Of a stretch of 64,000 nucleotides of DNA, positions 44,901 through 54,224 are shown piece after piece; the stretch's first letter is position 1; each line of letters begins with the position of its first letter. This stretch comes from Streptomyces sp. ISL-96 (GTDB lineage Bacteria > Actinomycetota > Actinomycetes > Streptomycetales > Streptomycetaceae): the NCBI RefSeq assembly GCF_018614035.1, contig NZ_JAGGPA010000036.1, positions 40,538 through 104,537 of the forward strand, given 5' to 3'. Under the pieces are notes generated by a model. That model did not search any database. It had not been told where the DNA came from and was given only the letters and a program-made list of their open reading frames with translations. The translations under genes and the position numbers were made by a program.

Positions 44901-45548
44901 ATGGCACGGCGATACGACTGCAACGACGCGACCGACCGCAAGACCGGTCTTCGTGAAGCCGCGGCCGCCGTCCGTCGTGGCGAGCTGGTCGTCCTGCCGA
45001 CCGACACCGTCTACGGCATCGGGGCCGACGCCTTCAGCGCCGAGGCCGTCGGCGACCTGCTGCAGGCCAAGGGCCGTGGCCGCAACATGCCCACGCCCGT
45101 CCTCATCGGCTCGCCGAACACCCTGCACGGGCTGGTCACGGACTTCTCCGAGCAGGCGTGGGAGCTTGTCGACGCGTTCTGGCCGGGAGCTCTCACACTC
45201 GTTGCCCGCCACCAGCCGTCCCTCCAGTGGGACCTGGGCGAGACGCGCGGCACGGTCGCCGTGCGTATGCCGCTGCACCCGGTCGCGATCGAGCTGCTGA
45301 CCGACTTCGGCCCGATGGCGGTCTCCAGCGCCAACCTCACGGGACACCCGTCTCCCGAGGACTGCGACGCGGCTCAGGCGATGCTCGGCGACTCGGTGTC
45401 GGTCTACCTCGACGGCGGCCCGACGCCCGGCATCGTCCCGTCGTCGATCGTCGACGTCACGGGCAAGGTCCCGGTCCTGCTGCGAGCCGGCGCGCTGTCC
45501 GCCGAGGAGCTGCGCAAGGTCGTACCCGACCTCGAGGTGGCCAGTTGA
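44901..45548 (+). CDS. tsaC: Threonylcarbamoyl-AMP synthase (TsaC/Sua5)
   Basis: A 215-residue YrdC-domain enzyme that makes threonylcarbamoyl-AMP for the tRNA t6A37 modification. Motifs: LPTDTVYGIGADAFS near the N-terminus, PVLIGSP and SSANLTGHPS near the C-terminus. It is in the prfA operon, conserved across actinobacteria. Its stop overlaps the start of the phosphatase-like gene by 4 bp (TTGA). Confidence 0.95.
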   Translation: MARRYDCNDATDRKTGLREAAAAVRRGELVVLPTDTVYGIGADAFSAEAVGDLLQAKGRGRNMPTPVLIGSPNTLHGLVTDFSEQAWELVDAFWPGALTLVARHQPSLQWDLGETRGTVAVRMPLHPVAIELLTDFGPMAVSSANLTGHPSPEDCDAAQAMLGDSVSVYLDGGPTPGIVPSSIVDVTGKVPVLLRAGALSAEELRKVVPDLEVAS

Positions 45549-46195
45549 CCGCCCTTGACGGGCGTGGCACAGCCGAAGGTATATCCGGAACCACCTTCCG
45601 TATCCTCCACGTCAGCACCGGCAACGTCTGCCGCTCGCCGATCACCGAGCGGCTGACCCGCCATGGCCTCATCGACCGGCTGGGCGACCCTTTGACGCGT
45701 GGCCTCGTGGTGGAGAGCGCGGGCACGTGGGGGCACGAAGGCGCGCCCATGGAGGCCAACGCCGCTGCGGTGCTCGCGGACTTCGGGGCGGATGCGGCGG
45801 GGTTCACCGGGCGTGAGCTGCTCGACGAGCACGTGATCCGCGCGGACCTCGTGCTGACCGCGACGCGGGACCACCGTGCGCAGGTCATCTCCATGGGGCA
45901 CTCGGCGGGGCTGCGTACGTTCACGCTCAAGGAGTTCACGCGGCTCGTACGGGCCATTGACCCTGCCACTCTGCCCGACCCGCTCCAGGACGGTGTGGTG
46001 GAGCGCGCGAGGGCCCTCGTACGGGCTGCGGCGGCCCTCCGGGGCTGGCTCCTGGCCCCGAGCGTGGAGGCCGACGAGGTGTACGACCCGTACGGTGCCC
46101 CGATCACCTTCTTCCGCTCGATCGGCGACGAGATCAATACGGCGCTGGACCCGGTCGTCACGGCGCTGACGGGGATGCCGGCCCGCACGGGCTGA
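45545..46195 (+). CDS. Low-molecular-weight protein tyrosine phosphatase homologue lacking the catalytic Cys
   Basis: A 216-residue protein from TTG 45545, coupled to tsaC. The LMW-PTP P-loop is present as ILHVSTGNVCRSPITERL, but the nucleophile position (normally Cys in VCTGNxCRS) is Ser24 (codon AGC at 45614-45616). Arg30 and the second Cys29 remain, and an Asp-Pro in LPDPLQDG fits the general acid loop. It should therefore bind phosphotyrosine but not hydrolyse it. It has a C-terminal extension (from about 170) with AAAALRGWLLAPSVEADEVYDPYGAP absent from ordinary LMW-PTPs. Probably a phospho-binding scaffold or inhibitor; role unknown. Confidence 0.8.
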   Translation: MTALDGRGTAEGISGTTFRILHVSTGNVCRSPITERLTRHGLIDRLGDPLTRGLVVESAGTWGHEGAPMEANAAAVLADFGADAAGFTGRELLDEHVIRADLVLTATRDHRAQVISMGHSAGLRTFTLKEFTRLVRAIDPATLPDPLQDGVVERARALVRAAAALRGWLLAPSVEADEVYDPYGAPITFFRSIGDEINTALDPVVTALTGMPARTG

Positions 46196-46300
46196 GCGGC
46201 TTTCCTCAAACGCCGGACCGGCCGGACTACGGCGGGCGGGGCGGGGCGGGGCGGCCTACATTGGAGGGGCCGCACTCCTTCGCCAGGCCCGGAGCCCGCC

Positions 46301-47563
46301 ATGCCGGTCAGCGCCGCACCCGTTCAGCACAAGCACGCCGCCCTCGGGAAGGGGTTCGACGAGCTCCGCCGTCAGGATCCCGAGATCGCCGACGTCATCC
46401 TCGGTGAACTCCAACGCGAAGCCACCGGCCTCCAGCTGATCGCGGCCGAGAACTTCGCCTCGCCCGCCGTCCTCGCGGCCCTCGGCTCCCCGCTCGCCAA
46501 CAAGTACGCCGAGGGCTACCCCGGCGCCCGCCACCACGGCGGCTGCGAGCTCGTGGACGTCGCCGAGCGCATCGCCGTCGAGCGCGCGGCCGCCCTCTTC
46601 GGGGCCGATCACGCCAACGTCCAGCCGCACTCCGGCTCCGCCGCCGTCCTCGCCGCGTACGCCGCCCTGCTGCGTCCCGGTGACACCGTGCTCGCGATGG
46701 GGCTCCCGTACGGGGGGCACCTCACCCATGGCTCCCCGGCCAATTTCTCCGGCCGCTGGTTCAACTTCGTCGGCTACGGAGTCGACCACGAGTCCGGCCT
46801 GATCGACTACGACCAGGTACGCCTCCTCGCCCGTACGCACCGCCCCAGGGCCATCGTCGTCGGCTCGATCGCCTACCCCCGGCACCCCGACTACGCCCAG
46901 TTCCGCGAGATCGCCGACGAGGCCGGGGCGTACCTCATCGCGGATGCCGCGCACCCCATCGGCCTGGTCGCCGGGGGAGCGGCGCCCAATCCGGTCCCGT
47001 ACGCCGACGTCGTCTGCGCCACCACCCACAAGGTGCTGCGCGGCCCGCGCGGCGGGATGCTGCTGTGCGGCACGGAGCTCGCCCAGCGCATCGACCGCGC
47101 GGTCTTCCCCTTCACCCAGGGCGGCGCCCAGATGCACTCGGTGGCCGCCAAGGCGGTCGCGTTCGGGGAGGCGGCGACGCCCGCCTTCTCGACGTACGCC
47201 CATCAGGTCGTCACCAACGCGCGCGCACTCGCCGACGGCCTGGCGGCACAGGGTTTCGCCGTCACCACCGGCGGCACGGACACCCACCTGATCACCGCGG
47301 ACCCCGCCCCGCTGGGCGTGGAGGGCCGCACCGCACGCGGCCGGCTGGCGGCGTCCGGCCTGGTGCTGGACTGCTGCGCTCTCCCGTACGGCGACGAGCG
47401 CGGCATCCGCCTCGGCACCGCGGCCGTCACCACCCAGGGGATGGGTGAGGCCGAGATGGCGCGTATCGCGGAGCTGTTCTCACTGGCCTTGCGGGGGGAC
47501 GGCCGGGAGGCGGCCGCGGAAGTACGCGATCTGGCCGCTGTTTTTCCGCCGTATCCCGCCTGA
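46301..47563 (+). CDS. glyA: Serine hydroxymethyltransferase paralogue
   Basis: A 420-residue PLP enzyme. The catalytic Lys is in TTHKVLRGPRGGM (about residue 247) and the substrate/PLP loops LIAAENFASPAVLAALGS and GGHLTHGSPANFSG are clear. Unusual: the active-site YPGKRYYGGCE of the family reads YPGARHHGGCE here (His78 and His79 replace the Tyr pair). This could be a paralogue with altered substrate preference. Start ATG 46301. It lies between the phosphatase-like gene and wecA, where many actinobacteria have no gene. Confidence 0.85.
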   Translation: MPVSAAPVQHKHAALGKGFDELRRQDPEIADVILGELQREATGLQLIAAENFASPAVLAALGSPLANKYAEGYPGARHHGGCELVDVAERIAVERAAALFGADHANVQPHSGSAAVLAAYAALLRPGDTVLAMGLPYGGHLTHGSPANFSGRWFNFVGYGVDHESGLIDYDQVRLLARTHRPRAIVVGSIAYPRHPDYAQFREIADEAGAYLIADAAHPIGLVAGGAAPNPVPYADVVCATTHKVLRGPRGGMLLCGTELAQRIDRAVFPFTQGGAQMHSVAAKAVAFGEAATPAFSTYAHQVVTNARALADGLAAQGFAVTTGGTDTHLITADPAPLGVEGRTARGRLAASGLVLDCCALPYGDERGIRLGTAAVTTQGMGEAEMARIAELFSLALRGDGREAAAEVRDLAAVFPPYPA

Positions 47564-47668
47564 GAGCGAGTCGTGCAACCATCTGCGGATACCCGAATGT
47601 CCTGAAGCATGTGGCCGCGAAGCTAGGGTGTGGGGCTGAGATGGCCGTCGATACCTGTGGGGCAGCCC

Positions 47669-49006
47669 GTGCGTGAATATCTGCTGACGCTCTGTGTCAC
47701 GGCGGCGGTGACTTACCTGCTGACCGGACCGGTGCGGAAGTTCGCCATCGCGACCGGCGCGATGCCGGAGATCCGTGCTCGCGACGTGCACCGGGAGCCG
47801 ACACCGCGGCTCGGTGGCATCGCGATGTTCGGCGGTCTGTGCGCCGGGCTGCTGGTCGCGGACCACCTGCAGAACCTCAGCAGTGTCTTCGACCTGTCGA
47901 ACGAGCCGCGGGCGCTGCTCTCGGGCGCCGCAGTGATCTGGCTCATCGGCGTACTGGACGACAAGTTCGAGATCGACGCGCTGATCAAGCTGGGCGGCCA
48001 GTTCATCGCCGCCGGCGTGATGGTCATGCAGGGTCTGACGATCCTGTGGCTGCCGGTGCCCGGCGTCGGCCCCGTCTCGGTGACCGCCTGGCAGGGCAAT
48101 CTGCTCACGGTCGCGCTCGTCGTCATCACCATCAACGCCGTGAACTTCGTGGACGGCCTGGACGGTCTGGCCGCCGGCATGGTCTGCATCGCCTCCGCGG
48201 CGTTCTTCATGTACGCGTACCGGCTCTGGTACGGATACGGCATCGAGGAAGCCGCCCCGGCGACGCTCATCGCCGCCATCCTGCTGGGCATGTGCCTCGG
48301 TTTTCTGCCCCACAACATGCATCCGGCGCGCATCTTCATGGGCGACTCGGGGTCCATGCTCATCGGCCTGGTGATGGCGGCGGGCGCCGTCTCGATCACC
48401 GGCCAGGTGGACCCGGACCGGCTCGGGCTGTTCACGGGAAGCCAGCGAGAGGTCACGCACGCGATGCTGCCGGTGTTCATCCCGCTGCTGCTGCCGCTGA
48501 CGATCATCGCGATTCCGGTCGCGGACCTGCTGCTGGCCATCGTGCGGCGTACCTGGCAGGGCAAGTCGCCGTTCGCGGCGGACCGGGGGCACCTGCACCA
48601 CCGACTGCTGGAAATCGGCCACTCGCACAGCCGGGCCGTCCTGATCATGTACTTCTGGTCGGCCCTGATCGCCTTCGGCGCCGTCGCGTACTCCGTGCAC
48701 TCGGCGAGCATGTGGATCCTGCTCGGCATCGTCGCGCTCAGCGCGGTCGGTCTGGTGCTGCTGCTCCTCCCGCGCTTCACACCGCGCGCCCCGCGCTGGG
48801 CGGAGTCCTTCATTCCGCCGCGTTACCGCCGGAGCAGCAGGGCATTCTCCTCGGTGGCGTACGAGACGGAGGAGGCGGCCGAGGTCTGTGGGGCGGTGGA
48901 GGAGCCGCAGGAGCGCACCCCGATCCCGGCGGGCGTCAACGGGGCGACCGCCATCGGGCCCCGTTCGCGCTTCCCCGAGCGGCGTAAGGCCGGAACGTCT
49001 CGCTGA
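47669..49006 (+). CDS. wecA: WecA/MraY-family GlcNAc-1-phosphate transferase
   Basis: A 445-residue polytopic protein from GTG 47669 with about eleven helices. Aspartate and His motifs are conserved: IGVLDDKFEIDALIKLG (DD), NFVDGLDGLAAGM and FMGDSGSM, plus DRGHLHHRLLEIGHSH. It transfers GlcNAc-1-phosphate (or a related sugar) to undecaprenyl phosphate for wall glycopolymer synthesis. The C-terminal 70 residues are cytosolic, Glu/Pro-rich. It is the typical actinobacterial gene before the ATP synthase operon. Confidence 0.92.
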   Translation: MREYLLTLCVTAAVTYLLTGPVRKFAIATGAMPEIRARDVHREPTPRLGGIAMFGGLCAGLLVADHLQNLSSVFDLSNEPRALLSGAAVIWLIGVLDDKFEIDALIKLGGQFIAAGVMVMQGLTILWLPVPGVGPVSVTAWQGNLLTVALVVITINAVNFVDGLDGLAAGMVCIASAAFFMYAYRLWYGYGIEEAAPATLIAAILLGMCLGFLPHNMHPARIFMGDSGSMLIGLVMAAGAVSITGQVDPDRLGLFTGSQREVTHAMLPVFIPLLLPLTIIAIPVADLLLAIVRRTWQGKSPFAADRGHLHHRLLEIGHSHSRAVLIMYFWSALIAFGAVAYSVHSASMWILLGIVALSAVGLVLLLLPRFTPRAPRWAESFIPPRYRRSSRAFSSVAYETEEAAEVCGAVEEPQERTPIPAGVNGATAIGPRSRFPERRKAGTSR

Positions 49007-49269
49007 CGATTTGCCGCGTCAGGCCCCAATACCAGACAAAGGGCCGAGTTGTCGTGCACAGACGGGCGGCTTCACTCTCATGTGTGACAGTTGGCACACC
49101 TCTTGGTAAAGACCTCATCAAATAGTTTGTGATACCGTTCACGAGACCCGGCGACAGGGCCGAAGGGCCGTAGTGCGACGGGCCTTCGGACAGAGGTGAC
49201 CCCCTCATTCCGGCTTACGCTCGTCCATGACGACACCTACTGCCCCCACCAGCAAGCGGAGCTGCCGCC
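49007..49269 (+). promoter_or_regulatory. Leader of ATP synthase operon
   Basis: A 263-bp gap with no supported gene. It holds a short AT-rich patch (ATCAAATAGTTTGTGATACCG, 49116-49136) that may be promoter sequence, and a hairpin CCGAAGG...CCTTCGG (49161-49191) before atpI. Promoter boxes cannot be assigned securely. Confidence 0.4.
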
Positions 49270-49707
49270 ATGCCGTCCAACGACGCCCGGATTTTCCTTC
49301 AAACCGCCGTACCCACCGCTGTCGTCGGCGCTGTTGCCGTCGCCATCGGCGGAGTGGTCGCCGGTGGCAAGGGAGCGCTCGGGGCGGTCGTCGGTACAGC
49401 AGTGGTCATCGCTTTCATGGGGATCGGTCTGCTGGTGCTCCAGCGGACGGCGAAGCGGATGCCGCACCTGTTCCAGGCCATGGGGCTGCTGCTCTATGTG
49501 ACTCAGCTGCTGCTGCTTTTCGGCTTCCTGGCGTTGTTCAAGGGATCCGACCTGTTCGACTTCAAGGCGTTCGCCTTCACGCTTCTCGCGACAACTGTCG
49601 TCTGGATCGCGGCGCAGGCGCGCTCCTACATGAAGGCCAAGATCCTCTACGTCGACCCCAGTTCGTCCGAGGCTGAAAAGCCCAAGAAGACAGGGCCCTC
49701 GTCGTGA
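49270..49707 (+). CDS. atpI: AtpI-like membrane protein
   Basis: A 145-residue protein with four hydrophobic helices (AVVGAVAVAIGGVVAGG, GTAVVIAFMGIGLLVLQ, MGLLLYVTQLLLLFGFLALF and FAFTLLATTVVWIAAQA) and a Lys-rich tail. It is the usual first gene of actinobacterial atp operons and assists c-ring assembly or transport in some bacteria. Position and topology support the call; the sequence family is poorly conserved. Confidence 0.85.
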   Translation: MPSNDARIFLQTAVPTAVVGAVAVAIGGVVAGGKGALGAVVGTAVVIAFMGIGLLVLQRTAKRMPHLFQAMGLLLYVTQLLLLFGFLALFKGSDLFDFKAFAFTLLATTVVWIAAQARSYMKAKILYVDPSSSEAEKPKKTGPSS

Positions 49708-49935
49708 AGGGTAGGGCCGGGATAAATGGCCGTTCGAGATCCTGCTATCGTCCGGTGCCAACTGCGGCACTGCGGGCGCGGGTATCCGAGCTGACGCCTG
49801 TCCCAGCGCGAGGCTCGCTGCCGAACCGCCCCGCCCATGACCGTAAGACCACCAGTCCAGTGCCGACCCGCGGCTCCGCGCCGCGCCGACACAACGAGGT
49901 TGCCGTACCTATGCGCCACGCTGAAGGAGCCCGCG
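49708..49935 (+). promoter_or_regulatory. 228-bp gap and leader of atpB
   Basis: No supported gene. The region is GC-rich with a possible -10 (TATCGT, 49746) and a tiny ORF (49911-49946) that overlaps the atpB start; an AAGGAG site sits at 49924-49929. Possibly a second atp promoter; unproven. Confidence 0.4.
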
Positions 49936-50745
49936 GTGAGTGCTGACACAACGCTTGCCTTTGATGCGAGCTGCCACATTTTCACCGGATGCGGGTTCCC
50001 GGCTCCGGGGCTCCACACCTTCGTGTACAAGCCCATCTTCACGGTGTCGGGTTTTGAATTCACGAAGCCGATGCTGCTCGCGCTCCTGGGTTCGGTCCTG
50101 ATCGTCGCCTTCTTCTGGGCGGCCTTCAACAAGCCGAAGCTGGTGCCGGGCAAGGTCCAGATGATCGGTGAAGCGGGATATGACTTCGTCCGCCGAGGAA
50201 TCGTCTACGAGATCATCGGCAAGAAGGACGGCGAGAAGTACGTCCCGCTGATGGTGTCGCTGTTCTTCTTCGTGTGGATTCTCAATCTCTGGTCGATCAT
50301 TCCGCTCGCCCAGTTCCCGGTCACTTCGCTGATCGCCTTCCCAGCCGGTCTGGCGCTGATCGTGTACGTCCTGTGGGTCAGCCTGACCTTCAAGAAGCAC
50401 GGATTCGTCGGCGGCTGGAAGAACATCACCGGCTACGACAAGTCACTCGGCTGGGTCATGCCGCTCGTCGTCGTGATCGAGTTCTTCTCGAACCTGCTGA
50501 TCCGGCCCTTCACTCACGCGGTCCGGCTGTTCGCGAACATGTTCGCCGGCCACCTGCTGATCGTGATGTTCACGCTGGCCTCCTGGTACCTGATGAACGG
50601 AATCGGCATTGCCTACGGCAGCGTCTCGTTCCTCATGGTCCTGGTGATGACCATCTTCGAGCTGTTCATCCAGGCCGTCCAGGCGTACGTGTTCGTGCTC
50701 CTGGCCTCCAGCTACATCCAGGGCGCGCTCGCCAAGCACCACTGA
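49936..50745 (+). CDS. atpB: ATP synthase subunit a
   Basis: A 269-residue subunit a from GTG 49936. Six helices; the essential Arg is in NLLIRPFTHAVRLFANMFAGHLL, and the segment ELFIQAVQAYVFVLLASSYI conserves the exit half-channel residues. It forms the proton path against the c-ring. Confidence 0.97.
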   Translation: MSADTTLAFDASCHIFTGCGFPAPGLHTFVYKPIFTVSGFEFTKPMLLALLGSVLIVAFFWAAFNKPKLVPGKVQMIGEAGYDFVRRGIVYEIIGKKDGEKYVPLMVSLFFFVWILNLWSIIPLAQFPVTSLIAFPAGLALIVYVLWVSLTFKKHGFVGGWKNITGYDKSLGWVMPLVVVIEFFSNLLIRPFTHAVRLFANMFAGHLLIVMFTLASWYLMNGIGIAYGSVSFLMVLVMTIFELFIQAVQAYVFVLLASSYIQGALAKHH

Positions 50746-50823
50746 GCCAGCCCCGCTCCCAGAGTCCAACAGACGTCCGGTGGCCAACCCCCACCGGTCC
50801 GTGAAAGAGAAGGAAGTATCGGC

Positions 50824-51081
50824 ATGTCCGCTGCTCTCGAAATGGTCAACCTCGCCGCGAGCGCCAAGGAGAACGTGGTCGGCAACGTCGCCTCGATCGG
50901 CTACGGCCTCGCAGCGATCGGTCCCGGCGTCGGCGTCGGCATCATCTTCGGTAACGGCACCCAGGCTCTTGCCCGTCAGCCCGAGGCTGCCGGCCTGATC
51001 CGCACCAACCAGATCATGGGTTTCGCCTTCTGTGAGGCGCTCGCCCTCATCGGCATCGTCATGGGCTTCGTCTACCAGTAA
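50824..51081 (+). CDS. atpE: ATP synthase subunit c
   Basis: An 85-residue hairpin protein, two helices joined by the polar RQP loop (residues 51-53). The proton-binding carboxylate is Glu71 (GFAFCEALALIG). 78 bp behind atpB; AAGGAAG-type site upstream. Confidence 0.98.
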   Translation: MSAALEMVNLAASAKENVVGNVASIGYGLAAIGPGVGVGIIFGNGTQALARQPEAAGLIRTNQIMGFAFCEALALIGIVMGFVYQ

Positions 51082-51122
51082 GCCGGACCGACAGCCCAAC
51101 CCCTTTCACGGAAGGCACTGAT

Positions 51123-51668
51123 GTGAACGCTCTGTTCCTTGCGCAGGCGGAGGAGCCTCAGAATCCTCTCGTCCCGCATCTCGACGAGCTGGTCATCGGT
51201 CTGATTGCCTTCGCTATCGTCTTCGGCTTCCTCGCCAAGAAGCTCCTCCCGAACATCAACAAGGTTCTGGAGCAGCGCCGCGAGGCGATCGAGGGCGGTA
51301 TCGAGAAGGCCGACGCGGCTCAGACCGAGGCCCAGAGCGTGCTTGAGCAGTACAAGGCTCAGCTCGCCGAGGCCCGCCACGAGGCCGCCCGCATGCGCCA
51401 GGAGGCGCTTGAGCAGGGCACTGTCCTGAAGGAAGAACTTCGGGCAGAGGGTCAGCGCCAGCGCGAGGAAATCATCGCCGCCGGCCACGCCCAGATCGAG
51501 GCGGACCGCAAGCAGGCCGCACAGGCGCTGCGTCAGGACGTGGGCAAGCTCGCCACCGACCTGGCCGGCAAGCTCGTCGGCGAGTCCCTCGAGGACCACG
51601 CCCGGCAGAGCCGCACCATCGACCGTTTCCTCAGCGAGCTTGAGGAGAAGGCCGAGGCTGCCCGATGA
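51123..51668 (+). CDS. atpF: ATP synthase subunit b
   Basis: A 181-residue stalk subunit from GTG 51123: one N-terminal helix (ELVIGLIAFAIVFGFLAKKLL) and a long charged coiled coil (AEARHEAARMRQEALEQG...). Overlaps atpH by 4 bp. Confidence 0.97.
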   Translation: MNALFLAQAEEPQNPLVPHLDELVIGLIAFAIVFGFLAKKLLPNINKVLEQRREAIEGGIEKADAAQTEAQSVLEQYKAQLAEARHEAARMRQEALEQGTVLKEELRAEGQRQREEIIAAGHAQIEADRKQAAQALRQDVGKLATDLAGKLVGESLEDHARQSRTIDRFLSELEEKAEAAR

Positions 51669-52480
51669 ACGGAGCGAGCCGCGAGGCACTGGCTGCCGCA
51701 CGTGAGCGTCTCGACGCGCTGACCGACAACACGTCGGTCGACGCTGCGAAGCTCGCTGGCGACCTGGCCGCCGTCACCGCGCTGCTCGACCGCGAGGTGT
51801 CGCTGCGTCGGGTCCTGACCGACCCGGCGCAGGCCGGATCGGCCAAGGCCGACCTGGCCGCGCGACTGCTGAGCGGTCAGGTGGGTGGCGAAGCCGCCGA
51901 CCTGGTCTCCGGCATGGTCCGCTCCCGCTGGTCGCGCTCGCGGGACCTGGTCGACGCGATCGAGGAGCTGGCGGCCACCGCCGACCTCACCGCGGCGCAG
52001 CAGGCCGGCGTACTCGACGACGTGGAGGACGAGGTGTTCCGGTTCGGCCGGATCGTCGCGTCCGACGCCGGGCTGCGGGCCGCGCTGACCGACAAGTCGG
52101 CTTCGGCGGCCGCCAAGAGCGAGCTGCTGCGCAGCCTGCTCGGCGGCAAGGCCCAGCAGGTCACCGAGCGTCTTGTGGTGCGTCTCGTGGTTCAGCCGCG
52201 TGGACGTAGCCTGGAGGCGGGACTCGAAACCCTGTCCAAGATCGCCGCGGCGCGCCGGGACCGTATGGTCGCCGTCGTCACCACGGCGGTGCCGCTCACC
52301 GACCAGCAGAAGCAGCGCCTCGGCGCCGCACTGGCGAAGCTGTACGGGCGCCAGATGCACCTGAACCTCGAAGTGGACCCCGAGGTCCTCGGCGGGATTC
52401 AGGTACAGGTCGGTGACGAGGTCATCAACGGGACCATCGCGGACCGTCTCGAAGAGGCGACCCGCCGCATGGCCGGCTGA
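51665..52480 (+). CDS. atpH: ATP synthase subunit delta
   Basis: A 271-residue delta subunit, longer than the E. coli form as usual in actinobacteria. The conserved C-terminal segment VTTAVPLTDQQKQRLGAALAKLYGRQMHLNLEVDPEVLGGI and the ending GTIADRLEEATRRM identify it. It connects F1 to the b stalk. Confidence 0.97.
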   Translation: MNGASREALAAARERLDALTDNTSVDAAKLAGDLAAVTALLDREVSLRRVLTDPAQAGSAKADLAARLLSGQVGGEAADLVSGMVRSRWSRSRDLVDAIEELAATADLTAAQQAGVLDDVEDEVFRFGRIVASDAGLRAALTDKSASAAAKSELLRSLLGGKAQQVTERLVVRLVVQPRGRSLEAGLETLSKIAAARRDRMVAVVTTAVPLTDQQKQRLGAALAKLYGRQMHLNLEVDPEVLGGIQVQVGDEVINGTIADRLEEATRRMAG

Positions 52481-52608
52481 CCAGCCAGTAACTGAACACG
52501 TATCACCAGCGGCCCGGTTGGGCCGTGCAGAGATTGCAGAAGATTCCTGGGGGACGGCCCCCAGACCCCCAAGAACTTCGGGCCCAACAAGGAGAGCAGG
52601 GAACCCAG

Positions 52609-54204
52609 ATGGCGGAGCTCACGATCCGGCCGGAGGAGATCCGGGACGCACTGGAGAACTTTGTCCAGTCGTACCAGCCGGACGCGGCCTCGCGCGAGGA
52701 GGTCGGAACGGTAAGCGTTGCCGGCGACGGCATCGCGAAGGTCGAGGGTCTTCCCTCGGCCATGGCGAACGAGCTGCTGAAGTTCGAGGACGGCACCCTC
52801 GGTCTCGCCCTCAACCTCGAGGAGCGCGAGATCGGTGTCGTCGTCCTCGGCGAGTTCAGCGGTATTGAGGAGGGACAGCCGGTGCAGCGCACCGGTGAGG
52901 TCCTCTCCGTCGGCGTCGGCGAGGGTTACCTCGGCCGCGTCGTCGACCCGCTCGGCAACCCGATCGACGGTCTCGGCGAGATCGCGACCGAAAGCCGTCG
53001 CGCCCTCGAGCTGCAGGCCCCCGGCGTCATGGTCCGCAAGTCGGTCCACGAGCCGATGCAGACCGGCTACAAGGCCGTCGACGCGATGGTGCCGATCGGC
53101 CGTGGCCAGCGTCAGCTGATCATTGGTGACCGTCAGACCGGCAAGACCGCTCTGGCAGTCGACACGATCATCAACCAGCGCGACAACTGGCGCTCGGGCG
53201 ACGTGAACAAGCAGGTTCGCTGCATCTACGTCGCCATCGGCCAGAAGGGCTCCACCATCGCGTCCGTTCGCGGTGCGCTGGAGGAGGCGGGCGCGCTCGA
53301 GTACACGACGATCGTCGCCGCCCCGGCTTCCGACCCGGCCGGCTTCAAGTACCTGGCGCCGTACACCGGTTCGGCCATCGGCCAGCACTGGATGTACGGC
53401 GGCAAGCACGTCCTGATCATCTTCGACGACCTGTCGAAGCAGGCCGACGCCTACCGTTCCGTGTCGCTGCTGCTGCGCCGTCCGCCGGGCCGCGAGGCCT
53501 ACCCGGGCGACGTCTTCTACCTGCACTCGCGTCTGCTCGAGCGCTGCGCGAAGCTGTCGGACGACATGGGCTCCGGCTCGATGACCGGTCTTCCGATCGT
53601 CGAGACCCGGGCGAACGACGTGTCGGCGTTCATCCCGACCAACGTCATCTCCATCACCGACGGCCAGTGCTTCCTGGAGTCCGACCTGTTCAACGCGGGC
53701 CAGCGCCCGGCGCTGAACGTCGGTATCTCGGTCTCGCGTGTCGGTGGCTCCGCCCAGCACAAGGCCATGAAGCAGGTTTCCGGCCGACTGCGCGTGGACC
53801 TCGCCCAGTACCGCGAGCTGGAGGCGTTCGCCGCCTTCGGTTCCGACCTGGACGCGGCCTCCAAGGCGTCGCTGGAGCGCGGTAAGCGCATGGTCGAGCT
53901 GCTGAAGCAGCCGCAGTACGCCCCGGTCCCGGTCGAGGAGCAGGTTGTCTCCGTCTGGGCCGGCACCACCGGCAAGATGGACGACGTACCGGTCGAGGAC
54001 ATCCGCCGCTTCGAGGCCGAGCTGCTGGAGTACCTGCGCCGCGAGCGCAAGGAACTCCTCACCTCGATCCGCGAGGGCGGCAAGATGTCGGACGACACGC
54101 TGCAGTCCGTCGCCGACGCCATCGCGGCCTTCAAGCGGCAGTTCGAGACCTCGGACGGCCAGCTCCTGGGCGAGGACGCGCCGGCCGTCAACGTCTCCAA
54201 GTGA
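52609..54204 (+). CDS. atpA: ATP synthase subunit alpha
   Basis: A 531-residue F1 alpha subunit from ATG 52609. The P-loop is IGDRQTGKTALAVD and the visible SVSLLLRRPPGREAYPGDVFYLHSRLLERCAK is the family signature. The 128-bp gap before it contains a GC-rich inverted segment (CTGGGGGACGGCCCCCAG). Regulatory (non-catalytic) nucleotide site. Confidence 0.98.
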   Translation: MAELTIRPEEIRDALENFVQSYQPDAASREEVGTVSVAGDGIAKVEGLPSAMANELLKFEDGTLGLALNLEEREIGVVVLGEFSGIEEGQPVQRTGEVLSVGVGEGYLGRVVDPLGNPIDGLGEIATESRRALELQAPGVMVRKSVHEPMQTGYKAVDAMVPIGRGQRQLIIGDRQTGKTALAVDTIINQRDNWRSGDVNKQVRCIYVAIGQKGSTIASVRGALEEAGALEYTTIVAAPASDPAGFKYLAPYTGSAIGQHWMYGGKHVLIIFDDLSKQADAYRSVSLLLRRPPGREAYPGDVFYLHSRLLERCAKLSDDMGSGSMTGLPIVETRANDVSAFIPTNVISITDGQCFLESDLFNAGQRPALNVGISVSRVGGSAQHKAMKQVSGRLRVDLAQYRELEAFAAFGSDLDAASKASLERGKRMVELLKQPQYAPVPVEEQVVSVWAGTTGKMDDVPVEDIRRFEAELLEYLRRERKELLTSIREGGKMSDDTLQSVADAIAAFKRQFETSDGQLLGEDAPAVNVSK

Positions 54205-54224
54205 CGACGGAAGGGACCTGACTC

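Noticed and set aside
49911..49946. 11-codon ORF overlapping the atpB start as a leader peptide
   Set aside because: No ribosome site or conserved feature is visible; too short to support without data.
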